From: DATHXC01 sp041662005 | Lineage (GTDB): Bacteria > Pseudomonadota > Gammaproteobacteria > Burkholderiales > Methylophilaceae | Direction: 5' to 3' | Length of the DNA stretch: 10,915 nucleotides | NCBI GenBank assembly: GCA_041662005.1 | Contig: JBAZTJ010000090.1 | Span: forward strand, 1-10,915 | Shown: positions 1 through 6,479 of the stretch, in pieces | Numbering within the stretch: the first letter of the stretch is position 1 | Layout: each line of letters opens with the position of its first letter | The notes under the pieces: model-generated | Seen by the model: the letters and a program-made list of their open reading frames with translations, nothing else | Told to the model about the DNA's origin: nothing | Databases searched by the model: none | Translations under genes and position numbers: made by a program

Positions 1-596
1 TCAAATACTTGCATAGCAACTCCCGCAGCCCAGGTTGCATCCACCGCCACCAATGCCTGATGCCTGTGGGCGATCTCTGCCAGCGCGGGCAAGTCGGCGA
101 CTTCCATAGTGACAGAGCCCGGAGTCTCCACCCATATTAGCCTGGTGTTGCCTGTCATGACGATGCTATCTGGCAGTAACGGATCGTAGAATGCCAGCTC
201 TATGCCGTAGCTAGCCGCCATGTAGCGCGCGGCCTCGCATGTCGGCGCATAGGTATTAGTTGGCAGCAGCACGCGGTCACCGCTTTTAAGTAAGGCCAGC
301 AACGTCAGGCTGATGGCCGCCAGGCCTGAAGGCAGCAGGATGCAATGCTCGCCTCCCTCTATCAATGCCAGTTTGCGTTCCAGGCGCCGGGTAGTTGGGG
401 TGCCCAGCAAGCCATAGGTGTATTGGCTTTTGTCTCGCCAATCACGGTTACGCAGGCTTTTAACATCAGGGAATACCACCGTGGAAGCACGCTCCACGCT
501 GCTGGCCAGGCTGTGGAAATTTTCTGCCGGATAATCTGGCTGAACCACCGTAGTCCAAAGTGATTGGTGGGAGTTGGGAGTCGCTTTTTTGCTCAT
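1..596 (-). CDS. metC: Cystathionine beta-lyase-like PLP enzyme (partial; N-terminal 198 residues)
   Basis: This is a Cys/Met-metabolism PLP-dependent enzyme of fold type I, most like bacterial cystathionine beta-lyase, which cleaves cystathionine to homocysteine, pyruvate and ammonia in methionine synthesis. The gene runs off the left edge, so only residues 1-198 are present. Visible family features are the tyrosine motif YGLLGTPTTRRLE (residues 61-73), the substrate/PLP loop LPSGLAAISL (88-97), LPTNTYAPT (111-119), ETPGS (157-161) and VDATWAAG (185-192). D186 is in place to bind the pyridine nitrogen. The PLP lysine, expected about 20 residues further on, lies outside the window. The ATG at 596 is chosen because the conserved sequence begins soon after it; the upstream Shine-Dalgarno is weak. 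Two positions are odd: L63 stands where E. coli MetC has the phosphate-binding R58, and A187 replaces the usual Asn. Cystathionine gamma-synthase or another family member is possible, so the symbol is tentative. Confidence 0.8.
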   Translation of the reverse strand, partial: MSKKATPNSHQSLWTTVVQPDYPAENFHSLASSVERASTVVFPDVKSLRNRDWRDKSQYTYGLLGTPTTRRLERKLALIEGGEHCILLPSGLAAISLTLLALLKSGDRVLLPTNTYAPTCEAARYMAASYGIELAFYDPLLPDSIVMTGNTRLIWVETPGSVTMEVADLPALAEIAHRHQALVAVDATWAAGVAMQVF

Positions 597-625
597 AATT
601 ACTTGCCAGAATATGGGTGAATTCG

Positions 626-654
626 ATATTAGGCATTGTAACCATAAAGCACAA
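626..654 (-). promoter_or_regulatory. Candidate sigma70 promoter for the metC-like gene
   Basis: On the minus strand a -35-like TTGTGC (649-654) is followed by a 17-base spacer and a -10-like TAATAT (626-631), about 30 bases before the ATG at 596. It sits immediately after the rplI terminator, which fits a new transcription unit. Match quality is moderate (3/6 and 4/6), so this is inference from spacing and position. Confidence 0.4.
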
Positions 655-680
655 ATAAAAAGGGCTGCCTAAGCAGCCCT
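650..680 (-). terminator. Rho-independent terminator of the rpsF-priB-rpsR-rplI operon
   Basis: On the minus strand a perfect 8-bp GC-rich stem (AGGGCTGC/GCAGCCCT, arms 673-680 and 661-668) with a four-base loop is followed by a T-rich tail running through 650-661. It lies 28 bases after the rplI stop codon and ahead of the next minus-strand gene, so it should end the ribosomal protein transcript. Confidence 0.88.
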
Positions 681-707
681 TTCTGGAGTATCAACCCAAG
701 CTAGCGA

Positions 708-1157
708 TTAAGCTTCGCCCAATACTGATACAGTGATATCTACTACAACGTCATGATGTAACGCGATGCTAACAGCGTGATCACCAATAGTCTTTAATGG
801 ACCATTAGGCAGGCGCACTTCAGCTTTAGCCACTTCAAACCCTTGTGCAGTCAATGACTCAGCGATATCGCCATTGGTCACAGAACCGAACAGACGGCCA
901 TCAACACCTGCTTTTTGCGTCACTTGCAACAAGAAACCAGCCAATTTCTCACCACGTGCAACAGACGCAGCCAGGATATCGGCTTGTTGTTTTTCCAGCA
1001 CTGCACGGCGTGCAGCGAACTCAGCCTTGTTGGCTTCAGTTGCGCGCTTTGCCTTGCCTTGAGGAATCAGGAAGTTACGGCCATAGCCGTCCTTCACTTT
1101 AACTACATCGCCAAGGTTGCCCAGGTTAACTACTTTTTCTAACAGAATGATTTGCAT
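708..1157 (-). CDS. rplI: Large-subunit ribosomal protein bL9
   Basis: Ribosomal protein bL9 binds 23S rRNA near the L1 stalk base and helps keep the reading frame. The 149 residues equal the E. coli length. The N-terminal RNA-binding domain carries the family signature, with GDVVKVKDGYGRNFLIPQGK at residues 16-35. A charged connecting helix (about 40-75) and the C-terminal domain (GVDGRLFGSVTNGDIAE) follow. The start at 1157 has a good upstream purine run (AAGGGGAAAAG on the minus strand) and lies 10 bases after the rpsR stop, so this is the last gene of the rpsF operon and is followed by a clear terminator. Nothing unusual is seen. Confidence 0.98.
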   Translation of the reverse strand: MQIILLEKVVNLGNLGDVVKVKDGYGRNFLIPQGKAKRATEANKAEFAARRAVLEKQQADILAASVARGEKLAGFLLQVTQKAGVDGRLFGSVTNGDIAESLTAQGFEVAKAEVRLPNGPLKTIGDHAVSIALHHDVVVDITVSVLGEA

Positions 1158-1167
1158 GCTTTTCCCC

Positions 1168-1395
1168 TTAGTGCTTGTCAGTGTATGGCAAGAGAGCGAG
1201 GAAACGAGCGCGCTTCACTGCAGTAGTAAGCTGACGTTGGTAACGTGCTTTGGTGCCGGTGATACGGGCTGGAATAATCTTGCCGTTTTCGTTGATGAAA
1301 TCCTTTAACAGATCCACATCCTTGTAATCTACTTCTTTAATGCCCTCTGCTGAAAAACGGCAGTAGCGGCGGCGTTTGAACATATCACGTGCCAT
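1168..1395 (-). CDS. rpsR: Small-subunit ribosomal protein bS18
   Basis: bS18 binds the central domain of 16S rRNA as a heterodimer with bS6, whose gene is two places upstream in the same operon. The product has 75 residues, the same as in E. coli. The basic N-terminus (FKRRRYCRF, residues 6-14), the segment YKDVDLLKDFINENGKI and the conserved GTKARYQRQL (47-56) are diagnostic. The ATG at 1395 has an AAGGA element about nine bases upstream. The gene sits 28 bases after priB and 10 bases before rplI. The S6:S18 dimer is known in many bacteria to repress its own mRNA, and a candidate leader structure lies at 2156-2182. Confidence 0.98.
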   Translation of the reverse strand: MARDMFKRRRYCRFSAEGIKEVDYKDVDLLKDFINENGKIIPARITGTKARYQRQLTTAVKRARFLALLPYTDKH

Positions 1396-1423
1396 GTTAG
1401 TAATCCTTAAAATATAGTTTAGA

Positions 1424-1735
1424 TTAGATCATCTCTAATGTATTAATGTGCAATACCAGTTGCGTGCTTTTCAAGCTGCGTCTGGCAATAAATCCGGCCA
1501 CTTTTAACAATGCCCCGGCTTTAATGCCTTGTGATTTCTCTGCCAGTTCACCCATGATGACAGCATTGACTTCACATTCAACCCTGCGCTGCATTCCCGC
1601 CTCTGGTTGTTCAGAGAGGTGTCGCAAAACAAAACTCAACAACGGTATTCCTGCTGGGGTGTAGCGAAGTATTTCTATTTGAACAACTTCGCCCTGCATG
1701 ACTAATAAATTAGTCTCCAGCTTATTGCCATTCAC
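1424..1735 (-). CDS. priB: Primosomal replication protein N (PriB)
   Basis: PriB is an OB-fold single-stranded DNA-binding protein. It joins PriA at stalled forks and helps reload the DnaB helicase. The 103 residues match the usual length (E. coli 104). Recognisable segments are LLVMQGEVVQIEILRYTPAGIP (about residues 10-31), a SFVLRH strand like the family's FVLEH, and KVAGFIARRSLKSTQLVLHI near the C-terminus. Its position between rpsF and rpsR is the standard one in beta- and gammaproteobacteria. The start is a GTG at 1735 directly after the rpsF TAA (TAAGTG), so translation is probably coupled to rpsF, and a GAGGCGG stretch inside the rpsF 3' end can serve as ribosome binding site. An ATG four bases further in is out of frame. 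Confidence 0.93.
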   Translation of the reverse strand: MNGNKLETNLLVMQGEVVQIEILRYTPAGIPLLSFVLRHLSEQPEAGMQRRVECEVNAVIMGELAEKSQGIKAGALLKVAGFIARRSLKSTQLVLHINTLEMI

Positions 1736-2134
1736 TTACGCAGATGCCGCCTCAACAGCAGGTGCGGCTGGAGCCACTGGTGCAGCTTCATCCTTGCCCA
1801 ATACTGATCTGGATTTCTCTTCCTTCATCATTGGGGAGGGCGCAACAACAGCCTCTTTGGTAGCTACGGTCAAATGACGCAACACAGCATCATTAAATTT
1901 AAATCCATTTTCAAGCTCATCCAACACGAACTGATTGCATTCGATATTCATTAGCACGTAATGCGCTTTGTGGATTTTCTGGATAGGGTAAGCCAGTTGA
2001 CGACGACCCCAGTCTTCCAGGCGGTGCATGGTGCCACCGTTAGAATTAACCAGTGTGCGATAGCGCTCGATCATTGCCGGCACTTGTTCGCTCTGGTCCG
2101 GATGGACGATAAAAACTACTTCATAATGTCGCAT
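1736..2134 (-). CDS. rpsF: Small-subunit ribosomal protein bS6
   Basis: bS6 pairs with bS18 on the platform of the 30S subunit. Residues 1-95 form the ferredoxin-like family domain. They begin MRHYEVVFIVHPDQSEQVP and contain LEDWGRRQLAYPI, KAHYVLMNIE and the FKFNDAVLRHL strand. The last 25 or so residues are an Ala/Pro/Glu-rich tail, common in proteobacterial S6. The start at 2134 is chosen over an in-frame extension to 2227 for two reasons: the family starts with MRHYE, and a strong AAGGAG (2140-2145) lies five bases upstream. The longer form would also put the -10 element inside the gene. This is the first gene of the operon, with a promoter at 2217-2245. Confidence 0.97.
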   Translation of the reverse strand: MRHYEVVFIVHPDQSEQVPAMIERYRTLVNSNGGTMHRLEDWGRRQLAYPIQKIHKAHYVLMNIECNQFVLDELENGFKFNDAVLRHLTVATKEAVVAPSPMMKEEKSRSVLGKDEAAPVAPAAPAVEAASA

Positions 2135-2155
2135 GTAAACTCCTTTTGGATTAGA

Positions 2156-2182
2156 GGCTCCTGCACTGCGGAACAGTGAGCC
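2156..2182 (-). promoter_or_regulatory. Candidate S6:S18 autoregulatory leader structure in the rpsF 5' UTR
   Basis: In the minus-strand leader between promoter and rpsF an outer stem GGCTC/GAGCC (2178-2182 with 2156-2160) encloses an inner ACTG/CAGT hairpin with loop TTCCG and a 3'-side bulge GCAG. Leaders of rpsF operons in many bacteria fold into a short structure that exposes a CCG and binds the S6:S18 dimer, mimicking 16S rRNA. Here the CCG is in the loop. The pairing is seen directly; the regulatory role is inferred. Confidence 0.45.
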
Positions 2183-2216
2183 AAGGTGGAAAGAACTAAA
2201 ATCAGGAAAGCGGGCG

Positions 2217-2245
2217 ATTATAGGCAAAAATGCTTATTTAATCAA
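2217..2245 (-). promoter_or_regulatory. Sigma70 promoter of the rpsF-priB-rpsR-rplI operon
   Basis: On the minus strand TTGATT (2240-2245) is followed by exactly 17 bases and a perfect TATAAT (2217-2222). Transcription would start near 2210 and give a leader of about 75 bases before the rpsF ATG at 2134. It is the best promoter match in the window and sits just after the upstream gene crcB. Confidence 0.8.
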
Positions 2246-2295
2246 TTCATTTCCCATTAACTTACTTTTTAGCATTTATCTTGAATGCTCAGCCC

Positions 2296-2679
2296 CTAGC
2301 TTTTCAACATCTGCACAGTCAGTACACCTAGCGCAGTCATTAGTAGCGAGCCCGCAACATGGCTCAACACATGCACAGAAGCCCAGCCGTACTCACCTCG
2401 CGTGAAGAGGTCGACGGCCTCGGCAGAAAACGTTGAAAAAGTAGTGAGCCCGCCCAGAAAGCCCGTCGTCACCAGCAAGCGCAGCTCAGGACTAAAGACA
2501 CCGCCCAGGCTGATAACCCCCATGGCCAACCCCATGACATACCCCCCTGCCAGATTAGCCACCAGGGTACCTAGAGGCAACAGTGGAAAGACTGCATTCA
2601 GCCCCAAACCCAGCCCCCAGCGCGCCCATGCGCCAATAGCGGCGCCCACACCGACAGCCACGAATCCATATAAGCTCAT
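2296..2679 (-). CDS. crcB: Fluoride ion channel CrcB/Fluc
   Basis: CrcB (Fluc) is a small inner-membrane protein that forms dual-topology dimers and exports fluoride. The 127 residues equal the typical length, and four hydrophobic helices are visible. Family motifs are all present: the N-terminal Gly-rich segment with R20, the TLVANLAGG stretch with the pore asparagine N42, and GFLGGLTTFSTFSAE (73-87) with the phenylalanine-box residues F81 and F84. The start at 2679 is preferred to an in-frame ATG at 2709 because AAGGAA (2686-2691) lies six bases upstream and the conserved sequence begins there. The gene diverges from glgA. I saw no convincing fluoride riboswitch in the 140-base gap, so any induction must be by other means or absent. 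Confidence 0.95.
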   Translation of the reverse strand: MSLYGFVAVGVGAAIGAWARWGLGLGLNAVFPLLPLGTLVANLAGGYVMGLAMGVISLGGVFSPELRLLVTTGFLGGLTTFSTFSAEAVDLFTRGEYGWASVHVLSHVAGSLLMTALGVLTVQMLKS

Positions 2680-2718
2680 GATTTGTTCCTTATTATGCCC
2701 AGCCTGCAATACTTCATC

Positions 2719-2747
2719 TTGATTAGCGTACTACTCGCCAGTATGAT
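2719..2747 (+). promoter_or_regulatory. Candidate sigma70 promoter for glgA
   Basis: TTGATT (2719-2724), a 17-base spacer and TATGAT (2742-2747) form a good sigma70-type pair on the plus strand. The predicted start near 2754 gives a leader of about 65 bases before glgA. The -10 overlaps the -10 proposed for the divergent crcB. Confidence 0.6.
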
Positions 2748-2768
2748 GGACTGCAAAATTAGATTCAA
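2740..2768 (-). promoter_or_regulatory. Candidate sigma70 promoter for crcB
   Basis: On the minus strand TTGAAT (2763-2768) is followed by 17 bases and CATACT (2740-2745), each with four of six consensus bases. It would give a leader of about 55 bases before the crcB ATG at 2679. Confidence 0.35.
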
Positions 2769-2819
2769 TCTGCAACTTAATAAAACTTCAGCAATACCAC
2801 ATCATTGAAAGCCTAAGCG

Positions 2820-4289
2820 TTGCGTATCTTATTTGTCACACCTGAAGCCTTTCCTTTAATTAAAACTGGTGGCTTGGCCGATGTCAGCGGCTCATTGCCC
2901 GCAGCGCTCAATGAAATCGGGGCCGATGCCCGCATACTAATTCCCGGCTACCCGGCCGTACTGAAAAAACTTGCCAAGCAACAAATTGTCACCTCCATAA
3001 AGGGGCTGCCATTTGTAGGCTCAATCACATTAATATTGGGTGAAATCGAAGAGTCCGGTGTCGCAGTGCTTGCCATCAAATGCCCGCCCCTATATGAGCG
3101 TGCCGGCGGCCCTTATATGGATGAAAAAGGCCTCACCTGGGAAGATAACCCGGTGCGCTTCGGTATATTGTCACTAGTAGCTGCCATATTAAGTGATAGC
3201 GATAGTCCGCTGAAAGACTGGATACCGGAGATTGTGCATTGTAATGACTGGCAAACAGGATTGACGCCTGCATACATGCATTACAAAAAACAAAACCACC
3301 CCAAGCTGCATCAGGCGAAATCAGTTTTAAGCATTCATAACCTGGCGTTTCAAGGCTGTTTTCATGCAGACTGGATTACCCAGCTAGGGTTACCCGCTAC
3401 CAGTTTCAACGTGAATGGCGTGGAGTACTACGGACAACTGTCGTTTCTCAAGGGCGGTATCTATTTTGCTGACAGCATCTCTACCGTCAGCCCAACCTAC
3501 GCACAGGAAATACAGACTGAGCAGTATGGGTTTGGCATGCAGGGCCTGCTAGCGCATCGCGGCCATGAGATACACGGCATACTCAATGGCATAGACCTCG
3601 ATGAATGGAATCCGGCCAAAGACCCGCACCTGACGAAACGCTATAACGCTCAGCGCCTTAATGACAAAAGAATTGTCAAAACCGACTTGCAAGCCAAGCT
3701 CGGCCTATATGTTGATGCAGCTGCACCGCTATTTGGCGTAGTGAGCCGATTGACCCACCAAAAAGGTTTGGACATGTTCCTCACTATCGCCAAATCCTTA
3801 TTACGGCAAGGTAGCCAGATTGCACTATTGGGAGGCGGAGAACCGCAATTGGAAAGCGGCTTCAGGCAACTGGCACAAGATTACCCGTTACAGGTGAGCG
3901 TCAATATCGGCTACAGCGAGCCGCTGTCTCACCAGATCATGGCCGGCAGTGACATCTTCATCATGCCCTCCCGCTTCGAGCCTTGCGGCTTAAACCAGAT
4001 GTATGGCCTGCGTTACGGCACCCCACCAGTAGTCAGCCACACCGGCGGGCTGGCTGACTCCGTCACAGATACTACGCCAGACAGCCTGAAACTTGGCACT
4101 GCGACCGGCTTCGTCATGGAAAACAACAGCCCGGAGGCGCTATATACAAGCATACAGAGCTCACTCAGCTATTATCGAGACGAAAAAACATGGCGCAAGA
4201 TACAGCGCAACGGCATGCATCGCGATCTGGGCTGGGATAAAAGTGCCAGCGAGTATTTGAGTCTCTACAAAAGCCTGCTTGCCTCATAG
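2820..4289 (+). CDS. glgA: Glycogen synthase (ADP-glucose dependent, GT5)
   Basis: GlgA transfers glucose from ADP-glucose to the non-reducing end of an alpha-1,4-glucan in glycogen synthesis. The 489 residues are close to E. coli GlgA (477). The N-terminal Rossmann domain contains the ADP-glucose-binding KTGGLADV (residues 15-22), HCNDWQTGL (about 140-148) and SIHNLAFQG (about 171-179). The C-terminal domain has VSRLTHQKGLD (308-318), the catalytic-region RFEPCGLNQMYG (385-396) and THTGGLADS-like HTGGLADS further on. The start is a TTG at 2820: an in-frame stop lies two codons upstream and the family starts MR(I/V)L. No clear Shine-Dalgarno is visible, so translation may be modest. No glgB or glgC is in the window. 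The gene ends before a strong terminator. Confidence 0.96.
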   Translation: MRILFVTPEAFPLIKTGGLADVSGSLPAALNEIGADARILIPGYPAVLKKLAKQQIVTSIKGLPFVGSITLILGEIEESGVAVLAIKCPPLYERAGGPYMDEKGLTWEDNPVRFGILSLVAAILSDSDSPLKDWIPEIVHCNDWQTGLTPAYMHYKKQNHPKLHQAKSVLSIHNLAFQGCFHADWITQLGLPATSFNVNGVEYYGQLSFLKGGIYFADSISTVSPTYAQEIQTEQYGFGMQGLLAHRGHEIHGILNGIDLDEWNPAKDPHLTKRYNAQRLNDKRIVKTDLQAKLGLYVDAAAPLFGVVSRLTHQKGLDMFLTIAKSLLRQGSQIALLGGGEPQLESGFRQLAQDYPLQVSVNIGYSEPLSHQIMAGSDIFIMPSRFEPCGLNQMYGLRYGTPPVVSHTGGLADSVTDTTPDSLKLGTATGFVMENNSPEALYTSIQSSLSYYRDEKTWRKIQRNGMHRDLGWDKSASEYLSLYKSLLAS

Positions 4290-4315
4290 CCAATCCACTT
4301 ACCCATGCTCGAATC

Positions 4316-4348
4316 AAAAAAGCCTGAATGATCACTTCAGGCTTTTTT
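4316..4348. terminator. Symmetrical, probably bidirectional terminator between glgA and orn
   Basis: AAAAAAGCCTGAA (4316-4328) and its perfect complement TTCAGGCTTTTTT (4336-4348) form a 13-bp hairpin with a 7-base loop. Because the arms are flanked by A6 and T6, each strand has a GC-containing stem followed by a U-run. It should stop glgA from the left, 27 bases after its stop, and orn from the right. Confidence 0.88.
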
Positions 4349-4411
4349 CATTACGCTGTCACAATTAACCAGTTAAATAGCATTCATGTAATTTTGCAGG
4401 CCACGAATTGG

Positions 4412-4434
4412 CATAGTACATGCTTAGTACTATG
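4412..4434. repeat. Perfect 8-bp inverted repeat
   Basis: CATAGTAC (4412-4419) and GTACTATG (4427-4434) are exact complements separated by seven bases. The repeat lies in the glgA-orn gap. It could be a protein-binding dyad, or the 5' hairpin of the possible small RNA that ends at 4495. It overlaps a weak promoter-like pair, TTGGCA (4408-4413) and TATGTG (4431-4436) with 17-base spacing. Confidence 0.6.
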
Positions 4435-4469
4435 TGAGCTTTCTCCAAGGCTTTACTTCTCCTCCCTCG

Positions 4470-4495
4470 GGTGCGTCCATCGCACCTTTTTTTTT
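4470..4495 (+). terminator. Second plus-strand rho-independent terminator in the glgA-orn gap
   Basis: The stem GGTGCG/CGCACC (4470-4475 and 4481-4486) with loop TCCAT is followed by nine T residues (4487-4495) on the plus strand. On the minus strand no T-run follows, so it acts rightwards, towards the convergent orn 3' end. Confidence 0.85.
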
Positions 4496-4518
4496 ACTGG
4501 AGATTATGACTCCGGCTT

Positions 4519-5079
4519 TTAATCCAACTTGATGAAGTGCTCGCGGTAATACTTCAGTTCATCGATGGACTCATAGATATCCGCCAAGGCCTCGTGCTTA
4601 CTAGCTTTTTTGAAACCCGAGTAAACACTTGGCTTCCAGCGACGTGCCAACTCCTTAAAGACGCTGACATCCAGATTACGATAATGAAAATAGGCTTCCA
4701 GATCCGGCATGTAACGCGCCATGAACCGCCTATCCTGACAGATAGAATTGCCGCACATCGGGGATTTACCCGCCGGTACGAACTGCTTTAAAAACTCTAT
4801 CATTTGCTGAGTGGCTGTTGCTTCATCCACAGTTGAAGCCTTTACCTTCTCAATAAGCCCGGAACGACCGTGCGTTCCCTTGTTCCATGCATCCATTCCG
4901 TCCAACACCGCATCACTTTGGTGCACAACGATCACGGGTGACTCACCCAACACATTCAGGTTGGCGTCAGTCACCACCACTGCAAGTTCCAGTATCCTGT
5001 CGCTATCTGGTAATAAGCCGCTCATTTCCATATCCAACCAGATCAGGTTATCGGGATTTTGTACTAAAACTTGTGCCAT
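4519..5079 (-). CDS. orn: Oligoribonuclease
   Basis: Orn is a DEDDh-family 3'-5' exoribonuclease that clears very short RNAs, chiefly dinucleotides, in the last step of RNA decay. It also degrades pGpG from c-di-GMP breakdown. The product has 186 residues (E. coli 181). All catalytic residues are present: D16 and E18 in IWLDMEMSGL, D116 in NSICQDRRFM, and H162 and D167 in SKHEALADIYES. The start at 5079 (MAQVLVQN) is chosen over an in-frame ATG at 5091 because GGAA (5086-5089) is six bases upstream, and the longer start would place that site inside the gene. The gene diverges from the M48 protease gene and converges with glgA. Its likely terminator is the symmetrical hairpin at 4316-4348, giving a 3' UTR of about 170 bases. 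Confidence 0.97.
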   Translation of the reverse strand: MAQVLVQNPDNLIWLDMEMSGLLPDSDRILELAVVVTDANLNVLGESPVIVVHQSDAVLDGMDAWNKGTHGRSGLIEKVKASTVDEATATQQMIEFLKQFVPAGKSPMCGNSICQDRRFMARYMPDLEAYFHYRNLDVSVFKELARRWKPSVYSGFKKASKHEALADIYESIDELKYYREHFIKLD

Positions 5080-5190
5080 AATGATTTCCATTAAAATATT
5101 GCTGAAATGCCTGCTAGGCGCTTAATTGATGAACCTTTGACCAATCCGCGCTTCTTAAGGGCATACAGTTTAACTTATATTTTGGAAATT

Positions 5191-6453
5191 ATGGCTACCA
5201 CCCTTACCACCGTATTTATCAGTGTATTAATCCTCACTACCCTTACCCGCTTCTGGCTGGGAAGGCGCCATGTCAATTACATCCAGGCGCATCGCAATCA
5301 GGTTCCCAAGGCATTTGAGCAAAACATCAGCCTCGATGCGCATCAAAAAGCTGCCGATTACTCATCAGAAAAAACCCGCCTGATTATTCTGGAAGCCGTG
5401 GTACAGGCACTGTTGTTGTTGCTACTTACAATAGGTGGCGGGCTGCAGTGGATAGATAGTGCATGGCGTAGCATATTACCTGAGCACGAGGTTATTCGCG
5501 GTGCGCTAGTAATCTTGAGCGCACTCATCGCTAGCAGCATCATTGACGTGCCTTTTGACTACTATAAATCTTTTGTTATCGACCAGCGCTTCGGGTTTAA
5601 CAAAATGACGCCGACCATGTTCTTCACGGACATGCTCAAGCACGGCATTCTAGGTTTGGCACTTGGCGCCCCTATCCTGTTCGCGGCGCTATGGCTAATG
5701 CAAGGTGCTGGTAACTACTGGTGGTTTTACCTGTGGGTAGTTTGGAGCGTCTTTAATCTGCTTATGCTAGCAATATATCCAACTTTTATTGCTCCCATGT
5801 TCAACAAGTTCTCGCCGCTTGCCGATGAGTCACTCAAAGCACGCATTGAAACATTGCTCACCAAGTGCGGTTTTAAATCTCAAGGGCTATTTGTAATGGA
5901 TGGCTCTACACGCAGCAGCCACGGTAATGCTTACTTCACAGGGTTCGGCGCCAGCAAACGTGTGGTGTTCTTTGATACTTTGCTGGAGCGTCTGGATGAG
6001 GATGAAATAGAAGCCGTATTGGCTCACGAGTTAGGGCACTTCAAGCACCACCACGTGATTAAGCGCATTATCATGTTATTCGCTATCAGTTTCCTGGGCT
6101 TGGCCTTGCTTGGCTGGCTCAAGCAGCAAGGCTGGTTTTATGAAGGCCTGGGAGTAGCGGAAGCCAGTAACTACATGGCATTACTGTTATTCATGCTGGT
6201 CAGCCCGGTATTCCTGTTCTTACTGCGTCCACTCATGGCCAGCTATTCGCGCAAAAATGAATTCGAAGCCGACGACTATGCTGCCAGGCACGCCGATGCA
6301 CGCCACTTGGTTGAAGCGCTGGTTAAGCTTTATCGTGATAATGCCTCAACGCTGACACCCGATCCGTTGCATTCTGCGTTTTATGATTCACACCCGCCGG
6401 CAAGTATCCGCATTGCCAAGCTGGCGGTCTTCACCAGTTCGCCCTCAGTTTGA
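5191..6453 (+). CDS. Ste24-like M48 family membrane zinc metalloprotease
   Basis: This is an M48A integral membrane protease related to CAAX prenyl protease 1 (Ste24/ZMPSTE24). The 420 residues have about seven hydrophobic helices (roughly 3-20, 66-85, 104-120, 152-170, 176-201, 291-310, 328-347). The zinc site is HELGH at 279-283, with E357 of NEFEAD as the expected third ligand. Other conserved segments are SHGNAYFTGFG (243-253) and FYDSHPPASIRI (398-409). The start at 5191 follows a GGAA by five to six bases and begins the first membrane helix; an in-frame ATG at 5107 has no such support and would overlap the orn promoter region. Bacteria lack prenylated CAAX proteins, so the natural substrate is unknown; membrane protein quality control is a guess. 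It heads a cluster with cytochrome c, rsgA and an HDAC-like gene. Confidence 0.94.
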   Translation: MATTLTTVFISVLILTTLTRFWLGRRHVNYIQAHRNQVPKAFEQNISLDAHQKAADYSSEKTRLIILEAVVQALLLLLLTIGGGLQWIDSAWRSILPEHEVIRGALVILSALIASSIIDVPFDYYKSFVIDQRFGFNKMTPTMFFTDMLKHGILGLALGAPILFAALWLMQGAGNYWWFYLWVVWSVFNLLMLAIYPTFIAPMFNKFSPLADESLKARIETLLTKCGFKSQGLFVMDGSTRSSHGNAYFTGFGASKRVVFFDTLLERLDEDEIEAVLAHELGHFKHHHVIKRIIMLFAISFLGLALLGWLKQQGWFYEGLGVAEASNYMALLLFMLVSPVFLFLLRPLMASYSRKNEFEADDYAARHADARHLVEALVKLYRDNASTLTPDPLHSAFYDSHPPASIRIAKLAVFTSSPSV

Positions 6454-6479
6454 GGCGGCTTGGTACACAGGAGATCGAT

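Larger units (their letters stand above)
4412..4495 (+). ncRNA. Possible small RNA between glgA and orn
   Basis: The plus strand here has three elements in a row: an 8-bp hairpin (4412-4434), an unpaired pyrimidine stretch CTTCTCCTCCCTC (4456-4468), which is complementary to Shine-Dalgarno sequences, and a strong intrinsic terminator (4470-4495). The upstream glgA transcript should already have ended at 4348, so this second terminator suggests a separate short transcript. No good promoter was found, and the 5' end is a guess. The alternative is a back-up terminator for glgA. Confidence 0.3.

Noticed and set aside
2135..2227. Extended N-terminus of bS6
   Set aside because: The extra 31 residues have no family match, would span the -10 region, and a strong Shine-Dalgarno directly serves the ATG at 2134.
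2680..2819. A fluoride riboswitch upstream of crcB
   Set aside because: The minus-strand leader lacks the paired stems and conserved bases I know for the crcB motif; a covariance search would settle it.
4328..4522. A 64-codon reading frame on the plus strand in the glgA-orn gap
   Set aside because: It begins inside the terminator hairpin, has no ribosome binding site, and runs through a second terminator.
5107..5190. Extended N-terminus of the M48 protease
   Set aside because: The extra 28 residues precede the first membrane helix without a ribosome binding site, whereas the ATG at 5191 has one.
5080..5190. Promoters for the divergent orn and M48 protease genes
   Set aside because: The region must hold both, but the best pairs (for example TTGACC at about 5138 with GCATAC) are too weak to place with confidence.
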